Source: Treponema sp.
GTDB lineage: Bacteria > Spirochaetota > Spirochaetia > Treponematales > Treponemataceae
DNA length: 37,959 bases
Assembly (NCBI GenBank): GCA_017469785.1
Contig: JAFUFU010000005.1
Span: 1 to 37,959, forward strand
Direction: 5' to 3'
Under the pieces are notes generated by a model. That model saw only the letters and a program-made list of their open reading frames with translations. It did no database searches and was not told the origin of the DNA. Below are positions 7,252 through 15,729 of this stretch, in pieces. The first letter of the stretch is position 1; the number at the start of each line of letters is the position of its first letter. A program made the translations under genes and the position numbers.

Positions 7252-10098
7252 TTAGTGGAATTTTCCCCAGTTTTTGTCACACTCAATGGACACACGGAGG
7301 GGAACGCGCAACTTTACGGCATGCTCCATCTTGTCGCGGATAAGGGCGATTGTGTCGGAAACGGTCTGCTCATCGTCAGGGCACTCAAAAATCAGCTCGT
7401 CATGCACCTGCAGGAGGAGTTTCGCCTTTGAGCCGGTAGCCCTGAGCGCATCGGTGACGTCAATCATCGCTTTTTTTACGATGTCGGCCGCGCTTCCTTG
7501 TATTGGGGAATTTTTTGCGACACGGACAGCACCTTCCTTTTCCATACGGTTCTTGCTGTTTATTGCGAGAATTTTTCGGCGGCGACCAAAAATCGTCGTG
7601 ATGAATCCATTTTCTTCGGCATGGCGCACTGTCTCGTCGAAGAAATTTCTGACTTCACTGTAGACGCTGAAATAGTTGTCGATGAATTCCTTTGCATGGG
7701 AACGACTGATTCCCAAATCTTTTGCCAGGGAAAATGCGCCCATTCCGTACATGAGACCGAAATTCAGCGTTTTTGCATTCCGCCTCATTTCACTTGTCAC
7801 TTCGCTCATGGGAACTCCATAAATCAAGCTAGCAGTTGATTTGTGAACATCAACTTCGTTCTCAAAAGCCGCACAAAGATTTTTGTCACCGCTCAAGTGC
7901 GCGAGGACAACAAGCTCAATCTGGGCGTAATCCGCGGAAATCAGGACATGGCCGTTTTCGGCCGTGAAAGCCGTCCTTATGCGCCTGCCCTCTTCGCTCC
8001 GGACGGGAATATTCTGCAGGTTGGGGTCTTTCGAGGAAAGCCGGCCTGTGGCTGTTCCCGTCTGCATGAAAGAAGTGTGGACACGCCCCTCACAGTCTGC
8101 CTGAGACGGCAGGGTCTCAACGTAAGTGGACAGAAGTTTGCTGGTCGCCCGGTATTCAAGGATTTTTGCGGGGAGTTCGTCAAGCTCGGAAAGTTCTTCA
8201 AGCACGCTGGTGTCCGTCGAATAGCCGGTGCGCGTTTTCTTGCCGACAGGAAGTTTTTTCTCTTCAAAGAGGACGGTTCCCAACTGCTTGGGAGACGCGA
8301 TGTTGAATTCATGCCCGGCAAGGGAGAAAATTTCCTTTTCGGACTGCTCCAGCTGCTTTTTCAGGCTCACTGAATAGTCTCTGAGATAGTCGGTGTCAAT
8401 GTGGATTCCGGCGCTCTCCATTTGCGCGAGAATCGGAAGGACTTTCATCTCCATTTTGAAGAACAAATCATGGAGATTTTCTTTTTTGAGGCGCTCTTCA
8501 AAGACATTCCAAAGCTGGAGAGTGAAGTCAGCGTCTTCGCCGGAATATGATGCGGCAATTTCCAGCGGCACATCTGCGAAAGTTCCGTTTTTGGGGACAA
8601 TCTCTTCAAATTCCGTTCCCTTTAAATGCAGGTGCGTCTCAGAAAGATACTCAAGCGCGTAGGCTGATTTTCCGCTCCTGTCGCTTTCCAGAAGCCAGGC
8701 GGCAATCATAGTATCCGCAATGTGCGCTATAGCGGCAGCATCATCGGCTCCGACCCAGTCACTGATTTTGATAAAGCCCTGGGCATCCAGCACTTTAAGG
8801 TCAAACTTGGCATTGTGCATGATTATAACGCAGCGCGGATTGTAAAAAAGCCTTCGCAGCTGCTCAAGGGCATCAGTTTTCTGGACACAAGCCAGCGACG
8901 AGAACAAATCAAGGTCGGCAGACTGGGGAACATACACGCCGCTTCCTTTTTGAAAGGAGATGGAAAAACCGAGAAGATTGGCTTTGGACGTGTCGAGGGA
9001 ATCTGTCTCCGTGTCGAAAGCAAAAAGAGGATTTTCAAGGGCCAGAATCTCGTCCACACAGGCTTTCAACTCGGAGAGGTTTGTAATAGTCCGGTAGTTT
9101 CCGTGATTTTTCTCGATTTTTGGCTCCGCTGACAGGCTTTCATCAAGGGACGATGCCTCAGACTGAGAAGCATCTTTAATGATTTCATTTTTGTTTTCCG
9201 GGACGGAACTTTCTCCAGATGCATTCCTGTAATCACGGGCGATGGCTCTGATTTCAAGGTCTGAAAGTTTCTGGGCCGCGGCATTCAGATTCAGATTTGA
9301 AGCGCAACAGTCTGAAGGAGCCTTCAAATTTGGAACATCGGTGCAAAGAGTGATTAGTTTTTTTGAGAAAAAAGCGTTTTCCTTATCATCACGGATTTTC
9401 TGGCCGACGGCTCCCTTGATTTCACCGGCGTGCTCATAGATTCCTTCGAGAGAGCCGTACTCTGAAAGAAGCTTTACGGCTGTTTTCTGCCCGACGCCTT
9501 TGACGCCGGGAACATTATCCGCAGTATCGCCCATCAGGGAAAGCAAGTCCAGAAGCTTGGCGGCAGGAACGCCCCAATCACGCTCCACACCGGCTTCGTC
9601 AAGCTCCATCCACACCTGCTGCTTGTCTGGCTTCATGCAGTGAATATATGAATTTGTGAGCTGTTGCAAATCCTTATCCGCGCTTAAAATAACGCAATGA
9701 CGGCCTTCCGCCTCACATTTTTTGGCAAGGGTTGCAATCACGTCGTCAGCCTCAAAACCATCGCGGCGCAAAACCGGGATTCCAAGCGTTTCAAGGATTT
9801 CTTCAATCCATGGAATCTGAGCGTGCAAATCTTCCGGAGTCTTAGGCCGTGTCGCCTTATAATCCGCGTAAAGCTCATGGCGGAAGGTGGGAGTCCTGGA
9901 ATCCATGGCGGCTACCATGTAAGACGGAGAATATGTTTTCAAAATGGTCAATAGATTCCTGAAAAAGCCGAATACGGCCGAAACATTCTCCCCCTTTGAA
10001 TTGGTCAGGGGACGGGAAATAAATGCAAAATATTCACGATAAATCAAACCGTATGAATCCAGAATAAAAAGCGTATCTTTGTCGATGAAACTTTCCAT
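7252..10098 (-). CDS. polA: DNA polymerase I
   Basis: The 948-residue repair and Okazaki-maturation polymerase has all three domains. The N-terminal 5'-3' exonuclease shows GFEADDVIATLA, SADKDLQQL and MGDTADNVPGVKGVGQKTA. The 3'-5' exonuclease keeps AFDTETDSL, MHNAKFDLKVL and YSGEDADFTLQLW, so proofreading residues look intact. Polymerase motif A is DYAQIEL (723-729), motif B starts RRNAK (about 772), and motif C is VHDE (about 898-901). Motif A is followed by Val where E. coli has Arg709. The O-helix has Phe as in E. coli. No Shine-Dalgarno precedes the ATG; a TATAAT lies 6 nt upstream, suggesting a leaderless message. It is the first gene of polA-coaE-SPOR. Confidence 0.97.
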   Translation of the reverse strand: MESFIDKDTLFILDSYGLIYREYFAFISRPLTNSKGENVSAVFGFFRNLLTILKTYSPSYMVAAMDSRTPTFRHELYADYKATRPKTPEDLHAQIPWIEEILETLGIPVLRRDGFEADDVIATLAKKCEAEGRHCVILSADKDLQQLTNSYIHCMKPDKQQVWMELDEAGVERDWGVPAAKLLDLLSLMGDTADNVPGVKGVGQKTAVKLLSEYGSLEGIYEHAGEIKGAVGQKIRDDKENAFFSKKLITLCTDVPNLKAPSDCCASNLNLNAAAQKLSDLEIRAIARDYRNASGESSVPENKNEIIKDASQSEASSLDESLSAEPKIEKNHGNYRTITNLSELKACVDEILALENPLFAFDTETDSLDTSKANLLGFSISFQKGSGVYVPQSADLDLFSSLACVQKTDALEQLRRLFYNPRCVIIMHNAKFDLKVLDAQGFIKISDWVGADDAAAIAHIADTMIAAWLLESDRSGKSAYALEYLSETHLHLKGTEFEEIVPKNGTFADVPLEIAASYSGEDADFTLQLWNVFEERLKKENLHDLFFKMEMKVLPILAQMESAGIHIDTDYLRDYSVSLKKQLEQSEKEIFSLAGHEFNIASPKQLGTVLFEEKKLPVGKKTRTGYSTDTSVLEELSELDELPAKILEYRATSKLLSTYVETLPSQADCEGRVHTSFMQTGTATGRLSSKDPNLQNIPVRSEEGRRIRTAFTAENGHVLISADYAQIELVVLAHLSGDKNLCAAFENEVDVHKSTASLIYGVPMSEVTSEMRRNAKTLNFGLMYGMGAFSLAKDLGISRSHAKEFIDNYFSVYSEVRNFFDETVRHAEENGFITTIFGRRRKILAINSKNRMEKEGAVRVAKNSPIQGSAADIVKKAMIDVTDALRATGSKAKLLLQVHDELIFECPDDEQTVSDTIALIRDKMEHAVKLRVPLRVSIECDKNWGKFH

Positions 10099-10104
10099 GA
10101 CGCA

Positions 10105-10110
10105 ATTATA
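10105..10110 (-). promoter_or_regulatory. -10 box of a probable leaderless polA promoter
   Basis: A perfect TATAAT on the minus strand ends 6 nt before the polA ATG (10096-10098). The -35 region is poor; the best TTGACG is 24 nt away. No Shine-Dalgarno fits between, so transcription would begin at or next to the start codon. Confidence 0.45.
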
Positions 10111-10160
10111 GTGTTTTGACGAAGGCTAATCCACCGTCAAAAAAAAATTTTAAAAAAAAT

Positions 10161-10188
10161 TTGACATTCAGAGGAAGTGTGCTATTCT
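10161..10188 (+). promoter_or_regulatory. Sigma-70 promoter for the SGNH lipoprotein
   Basis: TTGACA (10161-10166) and TATTCT (10183-10188) are separated by 16 nt, with an A/T-rich tract upstream. The ribosome site AGGAGG (10221-10226) lies 5 nt before the ATG at 10232. Confidence 0.75.
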
Positions 10189-10231
10189 TTTAAAGGTTTA
10201 TCGTTAAACTGCAATAAAAAAGGAGGCTTTT

Positions 10232-11695
10232 ATGTCAAAATTGAATCTCGGAGCGGCTCTTATTGGAAGCTGCGCCATGCTGGCTGGAGGATTTTTTATG
10301 TCCTGTTCTGAATCGTCCATCGAAGAGGCTGTTGCCACTACTTCTCGTTCGGCGGAAAATGTAATCTACGCGTCAAAATTTGACGATCTGGCAAATTCAC
10401 GGGTTCACGCTAACGTGAAGGGATATGCGAGCTCCAATCTGCGAAACGGAAGCACAATCCCGGTTTCAGTCGGAAATCTAACTGATGGTGCTACATCTGT
10501 TACTTCCTACATTATCGCAAACACGACTGACAGCAGCGCTCCGGATATAAATCCCTGGTTTGCCGTGGATTTGGCAAGCGCCCAGAGAGTCAACAAAGTC
10601 CGCGTGGTTCCGGGAGCAGGTCAGGATTCGGAAGGCGACAAGAATTATCAGAACGCCTATCCCACGAAATACGAAGTTCAATATGCAGAAGAAGCCGAGG
10701 ATATTGAAGATCCGGCTGATTTGAATGCACTTACATGGAAAACTGTCGCTGCGGTGGAAGACGGAACTCTTTCGGCGCGGAACATTTCCTTTGAAGCCGT
10801 GACTGCCCGTTACGTGCGAATCCTTGTCAGTGAGTACTATGACGAATACTGCGCGCTTCTGGAGCTGAGTGTGTTTGCGCCAGATACAAGCACCACTCTT
10901 GAAAGCCTTGGAGATGAAATCAATGTGCTTTTCATTGGAAATTCTCTCACCTACTACAACAATATGTGGAGTATTTTTGAAGGTCTGTCCCTTTCTCGTG
11001 GACATCACGTTAATGCGACGGCTGTCACTTATGGCGGAAGAACCCTCAATCAGCATGCAAGTGCTCAAAATACGGAAGCAGCCCTCAAAGGGGGAACTTT
11101 CGATTATGTCATCATTCAGGATAAATCAAGCAAATGGGTAAACGACGATACATTTGGGGACGGCGTACAGCGTCTTGAGCAGGGAGCAGCTGCCATCGTA
11201 CCGAAAATCAAAGAGCTCCAGCCGAATGCAAAAATTCTTTTTTATGGAATCTGGCCTAATAAATCTGAAAGCGCTCACACAAGAGAGGTTACCGCCGCAT
11301 ATCTGAAAGAGGCGAAAAAATATGACACACTGTTTGCACCAGCAGGAGAAGCCTTCTATGATTTGATTCAGCAACGGGAGTATGATTATTATGAAAGCGA
11401 TGGAATCCATCCGGAGCCGGTCGGTTCATTCCTTTCTGCAAGCTGCATTTACTATGGCGTTTTCGCGGATGAGAAACCGATTTCACAGCTTACAGTCAGC
11501 CGCTACAATATGCTCAACACTCTCATCAATTCCTATGTTGCTGTCAGCACAAAAGGAATCAAGGAGCGATATTATACTGACGTACTCACGCTGATTGACG
11601 AACTGGCCTACAAATACACAAGTGAGGCAAGAACGGCACTGGCAAAGGCAGAGTCAGAAAATGACATCGATTACATTTCTGTAGTTGACCGCTAA
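10232..11695 (+). CDS. Lipoprotein with F5/8-type (discoidin) domain and SGNH hydrolase domain
   Basis: The 487-residue protein has a lipoprotein signal ending in FFMSCSE (lipidated Cys25). A jelly-roll, carbohydrate-binding-type domain follows, about residues 45-215 (NPWFAVDLASAQRVNKVRVVP, ARYVRILVSEYYDEYCALLELSVF). The C-terminal SGNH/GDSL hydrolase has the nucleophile block FIGNSLTYY, a TYGGRTL block and the catalytic DGIHPEPVG (DxxH). Family knowledge suggests an esterase removing acyl groups from a polysaccharide; the exact substrate cannot be read. The usual third-block Asn is replaced in IIQDKSS. It is a single-gene unit with its own promoter and terminator, facing away from polA. Confidence 0.85.
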   Translation: MSKLNLGAALIGSCAMLAGGFFMSCSESSIEEAVATTSRSAENVIYASKFDDLANSRVHANVKGYASSNLRNGSTIPVSVGNLTDGATSVTSYIIANTTDSSAPDINPWFAVDLASAQRVNKVRVVPGAGQDSEGDKNYQNAYPTKYEVQYAEEAEDIEDPADLNALTWKTVAAVEDGTLSARNISFEAVTARYVRILVSEYYDEYCALLELSVFAPDTSTTLESLGDEINVLFIGNSLTYYNNMWSIFEGLSLSRGHHVNATAVTYGGRTLNQHASAQNTEAALKGGTFDYVIIQDKSSKWVNDDTFGDGVQRLEQGAAAIVPKIKELQPNAKILFYGIWPNKSESAHTREVTAAYLKEAKKYDTLFAPAGEAFYDLIQQREYDYYESDGIHPEPVGSFLSASCIYYGVFADEKPISQLTVSRYNMLNTLINSYVAVSTKGIKERYYTDVLTLIDELAYKYTSEARTALAKAESENDIDYISVVDR

Positions 11696-11713
11696 GCAAA
11701 AGAAAGATATTTT

Positions 11714-11744
11714 CCCGCGCTCACTTTGGACGCGGGATTTTTTT
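11714..11744 (+). terminator. Rho-independent terminator
   Basis: CCCGCG (11714-11719) pairs with CGCGGG (11731-11736), followed by ATTTTTTT (11737-11744), shortly after the SGNH lipoprotein stop codon. Confidence 0.9.
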
Positions 11745-11761
11745 GTCTGTTGAGCCAAGTT

Positions 11762-11790
11762 TTGAATTGTGCTAATATCTTCTATAAAAT
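11762..11790 (+). promoter_or_regulatory. Sigma-70 promoter for ychF
   Basis: TTGAAT (11762-11767) and TAAAAT (11785-11790) are separated by 17 nt. A GAGGAA site lies just before the ychF ATG. Confidence 0.65.
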
Positions 11791-11824
11791 CAGTGCCCTT
11801 CGCGGCAAGAATTGAGGAATTGCA

Positions 11825-12955
11825 ATGAAACTGACTTGTGGTATCGTAGGTCTTCCGAATGTCGGAAAGTCTACTATTTTTTCTGCTTTGACTAAATCTC
11901 CGGCTCCTGCCGAAAATTATCCTTTCTGTACGATTGACCCGAATGTGGGCGTGGTTGAGCTTCCCGACGAGCGACTTGACTTTATGGCCAGCGTTTTCCA
12001 GCCCAAAAAGAAGATTGCGGCAACAGTTGACTTCGTTGACATCGCGGGCCTTATAAAGGGAGCCAGCAAGGGCGAGGGCTTGGGAAACCAGTTCCTTGCC
12101 AATATCCGCGAGACAAGCGTAATCGCCCATGTCGTACGCTGCTTCGACAATCCTGACATTCAGCATGTGCGCGAGGACGCAAAGACAGACGCTTCAATCG
12201 ACCCGGAAAGCGATATTCTCACAATCAACTACGAGCTTTGCCAGGCTGACATCGACACAATCACCAAGCGTGAGGACAAAGTTACCCGCCAGATTCGCGC
12301 TATGGGAAAGGCCGAGGAAAAGAAATTCGCAGGCTACAGAAGCGCAGTTGATAAAATTCTGCCTCTCTTGCAGGAAGGAAAATGCGCCCGACAGGCTGAT
12401 TTAACCGAAGATGAAATGGAAGGAATCTACGACCTCCACTTGCTCACGATTAAGCCCCAGCTTTTTGTCTGCAACATCGATGAAGACACAATCGCCGAGG
12501 GAACCAACAAGTACGTGGAGCAGGTCAAAAAAATCGCCGCCGAGGAAAAGAGCGAGGTCATCGTAATCTGCGGTAAATTCGAGGCTGATTTGGCCGACAT
12601 CACTGACGAAAATGACCGCAAGGACTTCATGGAAAGCGTAGGTCTTAAAGAAAGCGGACTTTCTGTCCTTGCAAAGGCCGCCTATCATCTTATGGGATTG
12701 CGAACCTTCTTTACGGGCGGCCCGGATGAGTGCCGCGCATGGACGATTCACGAGGGCGACACCGCACCAAAAGCGGCCGGCGTCATCCACACGGACTTTG
12801 AGAAGGGCTTTATCAAGGCGGAAGTTTATTCTGTCGAGGATTTAAGACAGTACGGAAGCGAGGCTGAAATCAAGGCTCACGGAAAATACCGCCAGGAAGG
12901 CAAGGAATATGTCGTTCAGGACGGTGACTGTATTTTCTTTAAATTCAACGTCTAG
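11825..12955 (+). CDS. ychF: YchF/Ola1-family ATPase
   Basis: The 376-residue protein has P-loop GLPNVGKST (9-17), switch-type NYPFCTIDPNVG, DIAGLIKGASKGEGLGN (G3 region) and NIDE in the G4 position. That G4 is the altered form that gives this family ATP rather than GTP preference. The C-terminal TGS-like domain ends with REGKEYVVQDGD-type sequence (RQEGKEYVVQDGDCIFFKFN). Members bind ribosomes and affect stress responses and translation fidelity. Length and motifs are normal. It has its own promoter and a terminator. Confidence 0.96.
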   Translation: MKLTCGIVGLPNVGKSTIFSALTKSPAPAENYPFCTIDPNVGVVELPDERLDFMASVFQPKKKIAATVDFVDIAGLIKGASKGEGLGNQFLANIRETSVIAHVVRCFDNPDIQHVREDAKTDASIDPESDILTINYELCQADIDTITKREDKVTRQIRAMGKAEEKKFAGYRSAVDKILPLLQEGKCARQADLTEDEMEGIYDLHLLTIKPQLFVCNIDEDTIAEGTNKYVEQVKKIAAEEKSEVIVICGKFEADLADITDENDRKDFMESVGLKESGLSVLAKAAYHLMGLRTFFTGGPDECRAWTIHEGDTAPKAAGVIHTDFEKGFIKAEVYSVEDLRQYGSEAEIKAHGKYRQEGKEYVVQDGDCIFFKFNV

Positions 12956-12976
12956 TAAACGGAAAGCTTAAATCGA

Positions 12977-13032
12977 AGAGTTGAAAACTGATGACATTTG
13001 ATTTTCAGATTCAACTCTCATTTTTCAATTTT
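12977..13032 (+). terminator. Rho-independent terminator of ychF
   Basis: AGAGTTGAA (12977-12985) pairs with TTCAACTCT (13010-13018) with inner CTGA/TCAG pairing, followed by T-rich sequence up to 13034. The T tract overlaps the stop codon of the convergent rhomboid gene. Confidence 0.75.
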
Positions 13033-13791
13033 TTAGATTTCCAATGTACCGACGACCGTTGAATCTTCTTCCTTGGGTTGTTCCCGACGATTAAAGAATG
13101 ACGGTCGTTCTGTTTTTTCTTCGGATTTGCTTGAGCTTCGTTCAGAAAGATTTTTTTCTTCTTTTTTTACATTGCGCTTGCCTTTTGGCACCACCAGGAA
13201 GCCGAACATTGAGCCGCACAAACCGCCCGCAATATGGGCGACAGTGGAAATATTCTCGGCTTTCGGCGCGTTTATCAGTTCCCTTCCCAAGTAAATGGCC
13301 ACAACAAAAATAAAGGAAAGAGGAATGACATTTTTATCCAAAGTGGTGATTGAAGCAAGGATTATCAGCATAAAGACGATGCCGCTGGCTCCCAAAAGAG
13401 GATGGGGAATCAGGCAGACATTGATAACGCCTGTGACGAAAGCCGTAACCACGAACATAAGGGCTACCATTTTTGAGCCATAGCGCTCTTCCATGAGGGG
13501 GCCTAAGAGCAAGACAAAGGCAAAATTCCCCAGCAAGTGATTCCAGTCAGTGTGACCGAAAATATGGAGAAAAAGGCGGAAATAATCAAAAGCATTTTTA
13601 TAGTTGAATCCGATATTTTTCGGAGCGGATTCTGTTAGGATTTTCGTTCCGATACGTGCAGGAGCGGTAAAAAGAGCCGGAATCAGGTGTTTTCCCAAAA
13701 GAAAATCATTCATCAAAAGAATTAGGACGCACATGATCGCGAATGTAAGCGTCACCGGGGCATTGTAGGTTACTCGAAACTTTTTCTTCAT
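13033..13791 (-). CDS. Rhomboid-family intramembrane serine protease
   Basis: The 252-residue membrane protein has about six transmembrane segments. It carries the conserved HLLGN at residue 85, the catalytic serine in LLGASGIVF (Ser136) and the catalytic histidine in TVAHIAGG (His186). The Ser-His dyad is therefore complete. Rhomboids cut single-pass membrane proteins within the bilayer. The C-terminal tail (about residues 205-252) is a charged, probably disordered cytosolic extension. No Shine-Dalgarno is seen; GATAAT lies 5 nt before the ATG. The gene is divergent from the transporter and convergent with ychF. The substrate is unknown. Confidence 0.93.
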   Translation of the reverse strand: MKKKFRVTYNAPVTLTFAIMCVLILLMNDFLLGKHLIPALFTAPARIGTKILTESAPKNIGFNYKNAFDYFRLFLHIFGHTDWNHLLGNFAFVLLLGPLMEERYGSKMVALMFVVTAFVTGVINVCLIPHPLLGASGIVFMLIILASITTLDKNVIPLSFIFVVAIYLGRELINAPKAENISTVAHIAGGLCGSMFGFLVVPKGKRNVKKEEKNLSERSSSKSEEKTERPSFFNRREQPKEEDSTVVGTLEI

Positions 13792-13821
13792 ACTTGATTA
13801 TCGGCATTTTTCTTAAAGAAG

Positions 13822-13850
13822 TAACCACAGATTACACAGAAGTCTCAGAT
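13822..13850 (+). repeat. CACAGATTACACAG-type short repeat
   Basis: ACCACAGATTACACAGAAG followed by CTCAGATT resembles the (A)CGCAGATTAACGCAGAT family of intergenic repeats seen in many genomes. A related copy lies just after the same transporter gene at 15218-15286. Confidence 0.4.
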
Positions 13851-13853
13851 TCA

Positions 13854-13882
13854 TTGAGCAAAGCCTTTTATATCTATATACT
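13854..13882 (+). promoter_or_regulatory. Promoter of the transporter gene, probably leaderless
   Basis: TTGAGC (13854-13859) and TATACT (13877-13882) are separated by 17 nt. The -10 box ends 7 nt before the ATG at 13890 and there is no Shine-Dalgarno, so the message probably starts at the ATG. Confidence 0.6.
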
Positions 13883-13889
13883 TGTTTTC

Positions 13890-15212
13890 ATGGAAAATAT
13901 AAAATGGATTGTGCTTGCGATTGCGGTTGCTATGTATGCACTGGTAATCGCAAAGCAGGACAAAAAGATTATTTTTACGACGGTGGCGGCAATTCTCGTC
14001 ATTATTTTGGGAATTGCTTTTCCGGGAGCGATTTTTACCACGGGCAGTGAACGGCTCTACGCCCTCACCCACGCATTTTCCAGTCTCGTAAACTGGAATG
14101 TCTTGATGATTTATGTGGGCAGCATGACGATTGCGGCCCTCTTCCTTTATTCAAAGGTGCCTGCCAAAATCGCCGATTGGATTGTACGCGTAAGCCCTTC
14201 AACGGGAATCGCAATCGTTCTGATTCTTGCCATGACCGGCATAATTTCGATTTTCGTTGAGAATGTGGCGACGGTTCTTGTTATGGCTCCAATCGCCCTG
14301 TCTCTCTGCAAAAAGCTCAAGATGAATCCCACCATGTTCATGGTCGGCCTTGCGGTTATGTCGAATCTTGAGGGAACGGCAACTCTGGTAGGAGACCCTC
14401 CCAGCATGATTTTCGCAAGCTATGCAGGCTACACTTTCAACGACTTCTTCATTCACTCTGGAAAACTCTCGATTTTCTTCGTAGTTCAGACAGGCCTCTT
14501 GGCAGGCTGCCTTTTCTTCTATGCCGTATTCCAAAAATTCCGGGACAAAACCGAGGTCGAAGGAGAGCCAGTCATCTCCGTGGTTCCGGCAATCCTTTTG
14601 CTAGGCCTTATTTTCGGTCTGGCGGCGATTTCTTTTATCCCGAATGAGATTCCCTTCCTTTCAGGCTCTTTCGTCATGGTGCTGGGCATTTGCGGAGTTC
14701 TTTGGTATCTTCTTTCGCAAAAAAAGACTGGGGGCGAGACATGGGAACTCATCAAAGGCTTGGACTGGGAGACAATCGCTTTCTTAATCGGCATTTTCGT
14801 GGTCGTGGGCGCAATCAGTGAGACCGGCCTTTTAAAAGACTTCGCCGACTTCCTTTCAAAAATCACTGGCGGCAGCAAGTTGGCGGGCTTTGTTCTCGTA
14901 CTTTTGGTTTCGATTTTGATTTCCGGCTTCGTGGACAATGTTCCATACATCATCGTCATGCTTCCGGTTGCTGGCAATATGGCCTCATCTATGGGAATCA
15001 ACCCGGAATTGTACTTGTTCGCCCTTTTGATTGGCTCATGTCTGGGCGGAAACCTCACTCCCTTTGGAGCGAGCGCCAATGTAGTTGCAATGGGAATTGT
15101 CAAAAAGGAAGGATACCCCATGAGTTTCGGAAAATGGCTCAAACTGGGCGGCACTTTCACGCTGATTACAACAGCCGCCGCCGCAATCGTTCTCTGGATT
15201 TTGTGGGCATAA
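13890..15212 (+). CDS. ArsB/NhaD (ion transporter superfamily) permease
   Basis: The 440-residue protein has about 11-12 transmembrane segments in two halves. Motifs typical of the ArsB/NhaD/CitM group are present: FVENVATVLVMAPIAL and NLEGTATLVGDPPSMI in the first half, GFVDNVPYIIVMLPV and LGGNLTPFGASANVVA in the second. These are the paired helical-hairpin substrate sites of the superfamily. The ion carried (sodium/proton, arsenite or a dicarboxylate) cannot be decided. The frame extends to a TTG at 13794 that would overlap the promoter, so the ATG at 13890 is chosen. It is flanked by short repeats on both sides. Confidence 0.88.
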   Translation: MENIKWIVLAIAVAMYALVIAKQDKKIIFTTVAAILVIILGIAFPGAIFTTGSERLYALTHAFSSLVNWNVLMIYVGSMTIAALFLYSKVPAKIADWIVRVSPSTGIAIVLILAMTGIISIFVENVATVLVMAPIALSLCKKLKMNPTMFMVGLAVMSNLEGTATLVGDPPSMIFASYAGYTFNDFFIHSGKLSIFFVVQTGLLAGCLFFYAVFQKFRDKTEVEGEPVISVVPAILLLGLIFGLAAISFIPNEIPFLSGSFVMVLGICGVLWYLLSQKKTGGETWELIKGLDWETIAFLIGIFVVVGAISETGLLKDFADFLSKITGGSKLAGFVLVLLVSILISGFVDNVPYIIVMLPVAGNMASSMGINPELYLFALLIGSCLGGNLTPFGASANVVAMGIVKKEGYPMSFGKWLKLGGTFTLITTAAAAIVLWILWA

Positions 15213-15217
15213 ATTTT

Positions 15218-15286
15218 GACGCAGATTAACGCAGATGGACACAGATACAATACTAAAATCCGCGTTTATCTGCGTGCATCCGCGTC
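15218..15286. repeat. Imperfect inverted repeat of the GCAGATTAACGCAGAT family
   Basis: Arms at 15218-15236 and 15268-15286 are 19 nt each and match at 16 of 19 positions when one is reversed and complemented. They enclose a further CACAGAT unit. The element sits directly after the transporter stop codon and before the convergent small gene. It could fold in RNA as a 3' hairpin for either gene. Confidence 0.65.
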
Positions 15287-15289
15287 TAG

Positions 15290-15685
15290 CTATACATCAA
15301 GTGAAAATACCGCACCGGCTTCGGGGGCGGCTCCTGCCAGTCCATAACCCGTGGCCTGCGCCACCTGAATATTTGTCTGAATCTTTGACTGCGTGCTCTG
15401 AATGAGCGCGTCAAGCTGAGAGTCGTCCATATTCTCCGGGGCAATATTCGGCTTCGGCTGGCTTTTCATAGAAATCAGCTGATTCAAAAGAGAATTGAGA
15501 ATCTGAATCTTTGAGATTGAAACGCCTTTCTGGTTCGGTTTTGCGGCAACTCCCGTAACATGGTCAAAGTGAGCGTAAATTACATTTGATTTCGCGACTG
15601 GAACATACAGCTTACCGTGTCCGCCGTTTGAAACGACACCTGAGTAATTGAAACTGTTTGCGTTTAATGAAATTCCGTTTACCAT
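15290..15685 (-). CDS. Small conserved-looking protein, function unknown
   Basis: The 131-residue protein has no signal peptide or membrane segment. The N-terminal part (VNGISLNANSFNYSG) is Asn/Ser-rich. The middle contains a helix-forming SISKIQILNSLLNQLISM, and the C terminus is Ala/Gly-rich (TGYGLAGAAPEAGAV). A strong GGAGGTGA lies before the ATG, so the gene is real and probably well translated. A possible sigma-28 (flagellar) promoter lies at 15730-15756. The N-terminal style resembles small flagellum- or secretion-associated proteins, but I do not recognise a family. Confidence 0.7.
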   Translation of the reverse strand: MVNGISLNANSFNYSGVVSNGGHGKLYVPVAKSNVIYAHFDHVTGVAAKPNQKGVSISKIQILNSLLNQLISMKSQPKPNIAPENMDDSQLDALIQSTQSKIQTNIQVAQATGYGLAGAAPEAGAVFSLDV

Positions 15686-15729
15686 AATCTCACCTCCGGA
15701 CTCCCGCCCGTACTTTTTATCTGCTTATA

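Noticed and set aside
10099..10231. Riboswitch before the SGNH lipoprotein
   Set aside because: The transcribed leader is only about 35 nt, too short for a known riboswitch fold.
13794..13889. TTG-started extension of the transporter
   Set aside because: It covers the short repeat and the promoter, and adds a polar stretch before the first membrane helix.
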